From Priapulus caudatus (lineage: Eukaryota; Priapulida; Priapulimorpha; Priapulimorphida; Priapulidae), in contig NW_014577738.1 in assembly GCF_000485595.1 (NCBI RefSeq), positions 1-40,602 on the forward strand: 40,602 nucleotides of DNA, given 5' to 3'. Within the stretch, counting starts at the first letter, position 1. Every line of letters starts with the position of its first letter. This document shows positions 21,408-30,684 of this stretch, piece by piece. A program made the position numbers and the translations under genes. Under the pieces are notes generated by a model, which did no database searches, was not told where the DNA came from, and was given only the letters and a program-made list of their open reading frames with translations.

Positions 21408-21846
21408 GAGGAAGGAAGAGGAAGACCGGCAGAGGAAGGAGAGAAGGAGAGAAGCCGGAGAGGAAAGAGGAAGACGCGACAGAGAAGGAAGGAGAGGGAA
21501 AGGCAGAAGGAAGGCAGAGGAAGGACCGGCAGAGGAAAGGAAGAGGAGAGAGCGAGGCAGAGGAGGAGGAAGACCGGAAGAGGAAGGAGGAGGAAAGGCA
21601 GAGGAAGGAAGAGGAAGACCGGCAGAGGAAGGAGGAAGACCGGCAGAGGAAGGAGGAGGAAAGGCAGAGGAAGGAAGAGGAAGACTGGCAGAGGAAGAGA
21701 GGAAGCCAGCAGAGGAAAGGGGAAGAAACCGGCAGAGAGAAGGAGGGGGGAAAGCAGAAAGAGGGCGTAGATATAAAGGATAGACTGAAGAATAGGCTGC
21801 GCTCAAGCGTAAAGAATGGACAGCAGAACAAGAGAAAACCCAATTG
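21408..21846 (+). pseudogene. Arg/Lys/Glu-rich exon copy (right arm, frame broken)
   Basis: The DNA repeats the AGGAAGGAGGAAGACCGGCA-type units of the left-arm exon and ends at the same donor (ATTG before GTGAGC). Several indels move the frame between RQRKEEE and AEEGGRP-like strings. One base is left at the donor, which matches the phase of the 22635-22694 exon on the same strand. It may be the true first exon of a plus-strand gene if the indels are sequencing errors. Confidence 0.5.
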
Positions 21847-22317
21847 GTGAGCTTAAAACTATTTTTTACTGTATAGCATATGTCATATTATGAATGTTAA
21901 TGTGTATATGTATAAACAAGTTGTAATCTTCTAGAGTGTTCTAATAACGTTATATGCCCCCCGTATCGATAGATCGGGAATCTAGCCTTTGGAATGTCTG
22001 TCTGTCTTTCCATCCCGCATGGTTTAAAGTTGTAAAGTGCACTTATCTTCTGAACCAGTGACGATAACTTCTATGGCCATGACCACATCAGCATTAGTGC
22101 GGAGTTGTCAACAACAACAAAAATGACACCCTGGTCCTCGCCCAAAGGTCAAGGTCACCACTTTAACCGCGGGTAAAAACTTAGGTTAAGATCACCACTT
22201 TACCTGGGCATAACTTCTGATAACTTGAAAACGTCATGGACATGTGTATCATCACTAAGTGGAGTGTCGCACACAAGAAAACATTACCCTCTGACCCTCT
22301 GTCGAAGGTCAAAGTCT
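21408..22317 (+). repeat. Right arm of the inverted repeat
   Basis: This is the reverse complement of 18327-19315, starting inside the charged-repeat exon and ending at GTCGAAGGTCAAAGT beside the CA microsatellite. Its sequence is noisier than the left arm. Confidence 0.9.
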
Positions 22318-22319
22318 GT

Positions 22320-22321
22320 CA

Positions 22322-22406
<85 letters not shown>

Positions 22407-22444
22407 CACACTCACACTCACACACACACACACACACACACACA

Positions 22445-22496
<52 letters not shown>
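22320..22496. repeat. CA microsatellite
   Basis: An almost pure (CA)n run with a short CACTCA interruption at 22398-22425 and one TA change near 22446. The long Thr/His and Cys/Val frames over it are artefacts. Confidence 0.98.
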
Positions 22497-22497
<1 letters not shown>

Positions 22498-22634
22498 GGA
22501 GCCAAGGCATCCGTGTTTCGCAAACACTCCTTGTTTGTCATATGTTCTGACTGTCTGTAAACACACTTTTCTGTTCTGTACAACTCTTACAATAATTACA
22601 CTAATTAACCTAGTACTCAATATGTCTGTTTTAG

Positions 22635-22694
22635 TGAAGAAGAATAGACTAGACAATGTGGTTAAGAGCCTGAGTGGAAACAAGAGGAAGAATG
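22635..22694 (+). CDS. Putative small exon of a plus-strand gene
   Basis: The 60-bp stretch lies between acceptor TCTGTTTTAG and donor GTATGT. It encodes KKNRLDNVVKSLSGNKRKN, entering with two bases and leaving one. It is in phase with the charged-repeat exon upstream and the 23103-23134 exon downstream. Confidence 0.45.
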
Positions 22695-22929
22695 GTATGT
22701 ATCTATATATGCAACTTCTCTCTTGGGATTTATTTGCTGTTGCTAAGGAGTGAGGTAAATCGTAGCATTACTAAAGCACAAAATTTTGAAATATATATCT
22801 ATGACCATGTTATAAATAATAGTTTTCCTGTATTGTTCAGTGCTTTGTTTGGTGATCAGTGAATTTAATTAATTTATCATAATTAATATGGTACATGTAC
22901 ATGTCTATAAATATTAGTTTTCATTGTAC

Positions 22930-22930
<1 letters not shown>

Positions 22931-22981
<51 letters not shown>
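22931..22981. repeat. TA microsatellite
   Basis: About 25 uninterrupted TA dinucleotides. Confidence 0.98.
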
Positions 22982-22983
<2 letters not shown>

Positions 22984-23102
22984 ACCGTCTCATGATCATG
23001 TTTTACATCAGGCACATTATTAAGTAAATATGAAGTAGATTTGGTTAAGATCCTATAATGAAAGTCACAAAAGAGTGCTTGTTTGTAATTTGTTTGTTAT
23101 AG

Positions 23103-23134
23103 AATCCATAACAGAACTAAAGAAAAGTAAAGTG
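23103..23134 (+). CDS. Putative micro-exon of a plus-strand gene
   Basis: The 32-bp stretch is bounded by acceptor TTTGTTATAG and donor GTAAGT. It encodes SITELKKSKV, enters with two bases and ends in phase 0. The exact phases of both neighbours are its main support. Confidence 0.4.
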
Positions 23135-24027
23135 GTAAGTATTTATTTTAACATTTTCAGCAGACATGACATCACCATATTATCGGCATTGTTTCTTTAT
23201 CGTAATTCTGAGATATCTTGTCACGGTATATTTCAGTGTTCACTATATTTAAACCCGGAAGTACATTGTAAAATGCTATGGCGCCGGACCGTTAGAGGGA
23301 TGGGCATCTTTGTTTTACCAAATGGACGCATACATGTCTTCTTTGATAGAGAGCGTATACAAGATCACAACCATAGATCATACTCATGTTATTTTGGATT
23401 TTGTCGGAGTATGCAATATATATCCCTTCATGATTTGTTTGTCTGAACACACATTTTTGTCCCACAAAATGTTTGGGAAATCATAATCTTGGTTTCAGCT
23501 TCCCATGTGATAATCTTTTAAAAATATGTTATTGCATATACAACAACACGAACAACAAAAACTCCCCTCTCACAGCTACAGGCTGATCAAGATAATGTAA
23601 TATAAATAAATCAGTATAAACAATTCGCAATTCACATGTAATTACGGTTCCGTGGAGTGTTGGTCGGCTCAGGTACACTCGCCTTGAGTAACATCAGATG
23701 CGTAGTAGGCAGGAATTGACCTATATTTTCTGCCATTCAATTGTGAATTACTTCAGTTCTACTCGACATATTTACAAAAAATTCAATGCTTTATCAGATA
23801 GGCGTGGTTTTAACTTTAATTTTACTGAATACAATTTTGACTTATCATTGCTACAAGACAGCTGACAAACACATTGTAGGTACATTAAAGCTTGTGAGCA
23901 TGGTTACGATGTATGAATCGAGATCGATCCACGATCACCTTGCCCTGTAATACAGTATCTCAAACCACTGTGCTAAATAACCGGCAGCTGTTGTTCTGTT
24001 TTATGACTTGATTCAACTGTGTTTCAG
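23135..24027. other. Intron-like stretch with no recognised feature
   Basis: AT-rich DNA with short random open frames only. One 123-codon frame (23075-23446) runs across the micro-exon and its donor and shows no domain, so I do not call it. Confidence 0.5.
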
Positions 24028-24082
24028 GAAAGCATCATGGACTTGGCCAAAGTACGAACACCCCAGGAATTGAAGGAAACTG
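24028..24082 (+). CDS. Putative small exon of a plus-strand gene
   Basis: The 55-bp stretch follows acceptor GTGTTTCAG and ends at donor GTAATG. It encodes ESIMDLAKVRTPQELKET, starts in phase 0 and leaves one base. No further exon was recognised before the transposon at 24356. Confidence 0.45.
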
Positions 24083-24355
24083 GTAATGGAAGGCATATAT
24101 TTTGAATAGTTTTCTGTGCAGATTTCATTCAACAAGTGTGTAAAATGTGTTAACACAGAAGCAGTCGACAAAGTGGCAGATTCCGCGGGCACCATATCTG
24201 GGACATCATTGCCTATCATTTTCTGTTTGTTTACATTTTGCGGCCAAGAAAAATGTTGTTTCATGAATTCTTGACTGAATTTGATGACAATGTTTTTTTC
24301 ACAACAGTCTAAAAATATACCACATTATAGAGCGAAAAAGCCTTGCAAGGATGTG

Positions 24356-24754
24356 TTTTTAGCTCCCAGGTCACTGAAACTAGTGAAAGTGTCGGGGCGC
24401 GAGCTATGGAAATGGGCTCAGTCCTTCAGTCCGTCCGTGCGTCCGTCTTGATGTCTACATATTTTGAATGACTACTAGGCATATCACTGTAATATACATT
24501 GTAGATATAGACTGCCAAGTTGTAATATGACTACTAGGCATATCACTCTATAACAGACTACCCATTTGAAATGACTACTAGGCATATCACTGTAATATAC
24601 ATGTAGATTTAGAATATAGACTGCCAAGTTGTAATATGACTACTAGGCATATCACGCTATAACAGAGCCTACTTATTCAAAATGACTGACGGACGGACGG
24701 ACAATCGTGCGATTTCTACAAGCTGCATCTGACTATGTCAGATGAGCTAAAAAA
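24356..24754. mobile_element. Inverted-repeat element with TTTTTAGCTC ends
   Basis: The left end is TTTTTAGCTCCCAGGTCACT, and the right end is the complement of TTTTTAGCTCATCTGAC. Inside each end are CGTCCGTC-type repeats in opposite orientation (GTCCGTCCGTGCGTCCGTC and GACGGACGGACGGAC). The middle (24463-24660) holds about three reverse copies of the ~65-bp repeat from 19330-21370, so one seems nested in or amplified from the other. Confidence 0.7.
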
Positions 24755-25136
24755 TAGAATAAAGGTAAACCTACAGAGATTTCTGTTATAGAGTGATATG
24801 CCTATAGTAGTCATTTTGAATTACCTTAGAATTTTATAGATATGAAACTAAATGATACGTAGCATCTATTGCCCTCTATAATTTCCCTCGGTTAAAATCT
24901 CTGACTAGTCCCGCAGATATAAGATGGCCGCGCCCATGACGGTAGTTGTAAATATACATCATTTTGTTACTTTGATTTATACACATTACCTAGCCAGTTT
25001 ATTAGCTAGGTACAAGTTTGATATCCGAAATCCCTACACTACGTTCATTTCAATAGTTTTTCCTGTCTAGACTCTTAAACTCGTCAGCAAGCTTATGGAT
25101 TTGAATTATAGGCGTTTAAAAAAAAAAGATAACTTG

Positions 25137-25213
25137 GCCAAAAAAAGTGTAGGCCGGGCCGACAGTGCTACATACTCAAAAAAAGTGTAGGCCCGGCGAC
25201 AGTGCTACATACT
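25137..25213 (+). repeat. Two-copy tandem repeat (~43 bp)
   Basis: AAAAAAAGTGTAGGCC followed by a GACAGTGCTACATACT block occurs twice in direct succession, directly before the second copy of BEN exon 1. Confidence 0.8.
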
Positions 25214-25226
25214 GGCTACGCCCATG

Positions 25227-26075
25227 GGTTGTCAGAGACTAACAGTAAACAGCCTAATTTGCCCTAAAAGCAGAAAATTCACATCACTGTAAATTATTTA
25301 TTATATTTACGCTGGTTTTCAACACTCTGGCAGCCACAGGTCTTCTAAGATCTACCATACTTTAGCTGTATGACAATCAATCGCCGAAACTTTCTAATTC
25401 CATCATGCATGTCATTGTCAATGTCATGTCCATCAATTTGTTGGATGCTGGTTTTCCCGTCTTTTAGCCAGTAAACTGCCGCCCAGCATGAGTTTGGTAC
25501 ACTTTTGCGTGTGTTCCTTCCATTCCCATTAACTCTACAATACTCTCCAATATTATTATACGACCGAGAAATACGATGAAAATTGTAACAATAAAACAGC
25601 ATGAATAGACAGCAAAATGGTAGCTAAACAAGCAAAATCCGTAGTGTAATTCCGTTAGTCTGTGGGTGAACCAGAACTAATAATATACACGTGCCACCGT
25701 AACTTTCAACGGGAATTTTCATTCGTCCTGCGCTCGGAAATTACAAAATTTTGACCAATGATAAACACGTGTACTAAATACGCTCGCAACAGGTTGACCT
25801 TGACTTTTTGAAAATCGGTGTGCCGAACTCACGAAGATTGAAGAAAAAGTGTGAGTTTTTATCATAATTTTCGGCTTAAATCCCAAATGAATATATCAAG
25901 CACGCTTTGTATTCTATAAAATAAGGTTTGCAGATTCATAAAATAATTTTGTTGGCTTCGAATATTACGAACTGGAGTGGAACTTATCGAGGCAAACCGA
26001 TTTTATTGTGCGGCAGTGGCTACGGGTACGGTAGCCGTATCTTAATGTCTCGAGGCTACGCCTACGGGTACGGGA
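25227..26075 (-). repeat. Segmental duplication, copy 2, with broken BEN exon 1
   Basis: Same orientation and content as 17481-18326. The exon copy (about 25345-25602) still reads SCWAAVYWLKDGKTSIQ on the minus strand and keeps the TAG at the same place. A one-base loss upstream (GCGTGTG for GGCGTGTG) and further indels around 25375-25390 break the frame. No second-module exon was found near it, so it is a partial, non-functional copy. Confidence 0.85.
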
Positions 26076-26253
26076 CTCCATTCGCTTTCCCAGCTAACAA
26101 AGTTATGTTCCTTGAATGTTATGGGAATGTTTCTTTTAGGTTAGCAGAAACATTTATCAGTAACGTTTTAATAACGTTTTTTAGGAAAGTTTTCCTGACA
26201 TTCTGAGAACGTTTTTACCAACATTCATATAACATATTGATCAACCTCCGAAA

Positions 26254-26419
26254 ATGGGTCCCAATAAAACCAATGTGCCTAACCCTAATTCTAACCATAA
26301 CCCTAATCCTAACCCTAACGGTAAACCCTAACCATAACCCTAACCTATTATATTGATATAATATTATATTTATATTGATGTAAATGACATTGGTTTTATT
26401 GGGACCCATGTTCTCTATC
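26254..26419. mobile_element. Short element with perfect 23-bp inverted ends enclosing telomere-like repeats
   Basis: ATGGGTCCCAATAAAACCAA plus TGT at the left is exactly inverted at 26397-26419. Between them are degenerate CCCTAA repeats (26278-26346) and an AT-rich stretch. No coding frame. Confidence 0.85.
26278..26346. repeat. Interstitial telomere-like repeat 1
   Basis: About ten CCCTAA-like hexamers with variants CATAACC, CTAATT and ACGGTAA. The motif is the complement of TTAGGG, the common metazoan telomere repeat. Confidence 0.9.
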
Positions 26420-27210
26420 CTTGAAGTTGAACCCGAAAGGGCCATATTAACTGCAGCAACACTACGTATATGCGCTGCATGCAGACTCATCTTAAATGTC
26501 TCGAGTACGGCAGTCACCCACACACAAGTACAAACAGTATACGGTAACTATCCCTATACCTAACCTTAACACTAACTATAAAGCAACTCGAGCCGCATAT
26601 ATAGCGCCTAAAAATAGATGAATTAATCTATGGTGTATAACCTTTGGCTTTCAATAACAATTACACTGAACTGAACTGTTTCTGAACTGGCAATCAATCC
26701 CAAACAACTAGTGTAGGCTAGCTAATTAATTAATTAATTAATAATTAATTAATTAGGCTGGAGATTAATTAATAGCTAGTGAACGACATTTTGTGGGAAA
26801 GCGATGAATGCGCAAATGGACTACCGTACCCGTAGCCTCGAGACATTAAGATACGGCTACCGTCCCCGTAGCCACTGCGAACAACGCAAACAAAAATACA
26901 TTTGATACCTGTGCTATATAGTTTGCAACATCACAAAAACGGCCATTAGGAGTTTCGAAACCATCCGAGGACGGTTAATGTTTTCCGAACATTCCAAGAA
27001 CATAACTCTCTCACCAAGTAAAACCAATGAATGCATAACGATATCGGAATTTTTTGGCTAATGTAACCAAACTAGAACCTCCAGCAAATGTTACGAGAAT
27101 GTGCGGTGTTTGCTGGGTTCATACTTAACGAGACAAAGATGGTGGCGGTGGCGCCAGATTTCGAAATAAAGCCTTGGGAAATAAATTCATGATTTGAGAG
27201 TTTAGATGAG

Positions 27211-27266
27211 CTAGAACCCTAACCCTAAACCTAACCCTAACCCTAACCCTAATCCTAACCCTAACG
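27211..27266. repeat. Interstitial telomere-like repeat 2
   Basis: About nine CCCTAA hexamers with few changes, flanked by unrelated DNA. Confidence 0.9.
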
Positions 27267-27482
27267 TTAAAAAGGGGCTTCAACGACCGACAGCTACCGT
27301 ACCTCCAGCCACTGCGTTATTTGTCACCCTGGATCGACCGAGCGAGAATTCAATGACAACATGATTTCTACGAAGTAGGCATAGGGCAGCTCTAGGCCTG
27401 CGGCGGAGCGGAGGGCTATAGTTCTAGAGCTATCTACGAAGTGACTATTTGCACTGTGGCCAGTGCTGAATTTTGCCCTTGG

Positions 27483-27655
27483 CCACACTTATTTTGATTA
27501 CGTGCGGATAATGCTGAATTTTTCCCTTCGCCACACTTATTTTGATTACGTGCGGATAATATTAATGCTGAAATTTTCCCTTCGCCACACTTATTTTGAT
27601 TACGTGCGGATAATATTAATGCTGAAATTTTCCCTTCGCCACACTTATTTTGATA
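27483..27655. repeat. Tandem repeat of 48-54 bp, four CCACACTTATTTTGAT copies
   Basis: CCACACTTATTTTGAT begins at 27483, 27531, 27585 and 27639, followed (except in the last) by TACGTGCGGATAAT and AATGCTGAAATTTTCCC. It lies about 370-540 bp before the CACTA-type transposase start. Subterminal repeats of this kind are usual in CACTA elements as transposase-binding sites. Confidence 0.8.
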
Positions 27656-27722
27656 ATTTTTATTTAGTGCTGCTCGCCGTGCCAGTTGACAGTGAGTTGA
27701 TTCCATTCCAGTTTTTAGAAAG

Positions 27723-27895
27723 TACCACTTAAAATAAGTTTGGGCAAGGAAATTTTTTTTAGCATTGGACGCACTTAAAATAAGTGTGGGCAATGGATCG
27801 AGCTATGTGCATCTTGGACACACTTATAAGTGCGGCTAACGCGAAATTCTATCAATTTTTGTGTTTGGACGCACTTAAATAAGTGCCAATAACAT
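27723..27895. repeat. Series of CACTTA/TAAGTG palindromes
   Basis: CACTTAAAATAAGT (27727), CACTTAAAATAAGTG (27770), CACTTATAAGTG (27822) and CACTTAAATAAGTG (27880) are palindromes with the same 6-bp stem and a 0-3 bp centre. They continue the CACACTTATTTT repeats just upstream, in both orientations. A role as binding sites for the element's proteins is inferred. Confidence 0.8.
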
Positions 27896-28814
27896 CGGCC
27901 ATGATTCTAACACTAATGCATTCACTTAACTGAACTGCCGTGACTCGTCAATTACCGTGGTAGTAGGCCCTAGTCACTCTGTATAATATTATTTATTTAT
28001 TTATTTATTTTTTCAAGATGAGTATGTCCAAGAAAAGACGTGGGCCTTACAATCACTACAAGTTTGATGGCAGCGTTAAATGTCCAAACACAACTTCGTG
28101 GCGCCAGAAACATCAGGCACTGAGTTCATCTTCTAATCCTGTTGCTGAGAGAACAGCTAATGACTCTTTTCTGTCCGAAATTGAAGAGCCTGTGTATTCT
28201 AAAGTGGAAACTGCTGTCACAGACATGATGTCTGAATTATTAAATTGTGAGCCTGACAAAGAATATGTTGATTCATATGCTGATGATAACTCAGACTCAT
28301 CCAGTGATGAAGATCAGGAAGATTTAGATCAACCTTCAGGAAATACCGATACTCAACCTGAATCAGGGCAGACATCTGCTTATGGGATTGGTTCATCAGA
28401 TTCAGCAACAAGCAAAACCCCTCAGATTGATGATGCCACATTTAGCAAGCCTATATTCGATGGTGCTCGACTAACATTGGCTTGCAGCATGCTATTAATT
28501 GTCACTTTTGTTATGCGTCACAAACTTTCTGGTGAATGTCTGTCAGACCTCTTGACTTTAATAGAACTGCATTGTGCATTACCAAACTTATTTGCCAAAT
28601 CAACGAAGGTTTTCAAGGACTTCTTTAAGAAACATCCATTTCCTCTTTGATTTACCATTACTACTGTGAAAGCTGTAAGCATTACAATGGGAAAAAGTCC
28701 GAGTGTTCCCTGTGCTCTGCAAACTTGGACTCCAGTTATTTTATACTTATTCCGGTTATGCATCAACTGCAGCAAGTTGTCCAAGGTAAGTTGCCTACTT
28801 AGGACTTTCACGCA

Positions 28815-28978
28815 CAGTAGACTCCTCACAAGTAGGATTCATTGGGACCAACCATTTCAGTCTGACTTGAGTGATTATCCGACTTGGACAAGGAATCTAA
28901 CAGGAATGGGACCAGAATTTCTGTCTGACTTTAACAATAATCTGACTATAGAGTATCCGACTTGGGAGGAGTCTATTG
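28815..28978. mobile_element. Short pogo-like MITE, copy 2 (164 bp), in intron 1 of the transposase
   Basis: Ends CAGTAGACTCCTCACAAGT and ACTTGGGAGGAGTCTATTG are inverted repeats; TA follows the right end. The interior matches the 6475-6592 element in the opposite orientation (GGATTCATTGGGACCAACCA against TGATTGGTCCTATAAATGAA). Confidence 0.8.
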
Positions 28979-30555
28979 TAGTATCCATCTGAAAATAGGA
29001 TCATGGGTAGTCTACTTGATTGTCCTTGATGGATGCTGTTGTAGAGATAAATGCATTTTACATTGTACATGATATTTTCCTTGTCCCAACATCTTTAGTT
29101 ATGCAATACTATCCTCTCTTGACACTGCAGTGCTCTCCACCTTGTTACAATCATACCTGTCGACATTTGCAAATTGCAAATTAAGTAGGCCTATGTGTGG
29201 TTATATTATGTAATTAAACACACGTCCATGATGTCAACACTAATCTGAAAGGGACTACGGCGCCTTTGTAGAAAATGTGAAAAAATTAGGTCAAAAACAA
29301 ATAATGGCTGTCAAAAAAAACATAATCTGGCAAAGAAGTGGTGTGGCCATGGCATGACCGCAGTGGCCGCGGTGCTTCCGAGGGCCTTGTAGCTTTGTAA
29401 AGCAAAACGTCTGAATTGGATGTTGATGTGTTTGAACCTGTGAATTTTTGCATTTATAATATTGGTGTTTTCTTTTCATTACAGAATGTTTAGATGACAT
29501 CATATTGTACAGACAGTCAAGGCTTACAGACACAAGTGATAATTTAAGTGATGTTTTAGACAGTAAACTGTATAAAGAAATGTTTAATGGAATTTATGTA
29601 AGAGGGTCGAATGTACCACCAACCAGCAACGAGCTACATATTTCAACCCAAATGAATACTGATGGTGTAGCACTGATCAGATCAAGTAAATTATCTGTGT
29701 GGCCTATCTATTTGACTATCAATGAAATACCCCCAGGGAAGAGGTATGTATCATATATATAACCAGTAACCAGACAGGATTATGTTAACCTAACGGTAGT
29801 GATGAAATCAATTTTCTATTTGTATAAGATCTAAACCCATAAAAGTGTAAACCAGGTGCGTGTTGATAAAAATGACATGTTTCAAAGATTTGGCCCCGAC
29901 TGGCTGAAATTGTGCAGGTGTCTGGAAACCCGGGTTTGATTCAATACCGGTATTGAAGCCCATATTCAGTTGTCGAGTGTAGATGCAACTTATCATTCCA
30001 TTCCATACCACTATATACCAGTTTGTCTAGACTCAATTTGTGGAACCAGCACAATTATCTGATCTATCTAATTCCGCATTTTCATAACCAGTGAATTTTT
30101 TTTCAGGTACACAAGGAAATTCAGAATATTTGCAGGCCTATGGTTTGGAGAACACAAGGCAGATATGCTAATATATTGTGAACCATTAATCAAGGAATTC
30201 CAAAATCTTTACAATCAATGTATGTGTGAGCTGAGACATCTATATGTGGATACTTGTCCAGAGTCATTGGATTCTTAAAATGAGTTCCCAGCTGAAATCT
30301 GCAAGGGTTAACTGAAGACGACTTATAACAGAAGTTATCACAAGGAAAACTTATGGATGGACGGACGACAGTGAATACAGTATGGCCCCACATTTTTGTA
30401 GAAAAACATGTATCTTTAATCTTTGTTAGACCCAATTTCTATGCCAAACTTTTGCGAGTCGTGCATTATCGAGCATTGCTACTTTATCAGGGCCAAGCAA
30501 ATTTGTCCTAAATATGGAATAATATAGTTATCCAATTAAACCGTTAGCACGGCTC

Positions 30556-30684
30556 AACAAAAGTTTGACGTATAAATCAAACGGCTAGCGCGACACGACT
30601 AGGCGTGTAACATGACTGGACCAGGCGTGCTACACGGCTCAGTCGTGCCACGCTTAAGATTTGATTTATATGTCGAACTTTTCA
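30556..30684. repeat. Imperfect inverted repeat in intron 3 of the transposase
   Basis: AAAAGTTTGACGTATAAATC at the left pairs with GATTTATATGTCGAACTTTT at the right, around a stretch rich in GCACGGCT/AGTCGTG-like short repeats. Perhaps a small mobile element remnant. Confidence 0.55.

Larger units (their letters stand above)
26008..26885. mobile_element. Foldback element with ~85-bp inverted ends
   Basis: The left end GCAGTGGCTACGGGTACGGT, continuing AGCCGTATCTTAATGTCTCG, is inverted at the right end (CGAGACATTAAGATACGGCT then ACCGTCCCCGTAGCCACTGC). Pairing extends to CTCCATTCGC and CGCTTTCCCA. Inside lie an ITS-bearing hairpin (26254-26419) and an AATTAATT-rich palindromic stretch near 26722-26775. 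One more copy of the end motif closes the duplication at 18257-18326, and a weaker one lies at 27287-27315. Confidence 0.75.

Noticed and set aside
22225-22683. Frames of about 100 codons rich in Thr/His or Cys/Val
   Set aside because: Pure translation of the CA microsatellite.
27363-27440. TCTACGAAGT direct repeat around an AGGCCTGC/GGCGGAGC stretch as a target duplication
   Set aside because: The enclosed 60 bp have no clear inverted ends and the repeat is only 10 bp, so chance is not excluded.
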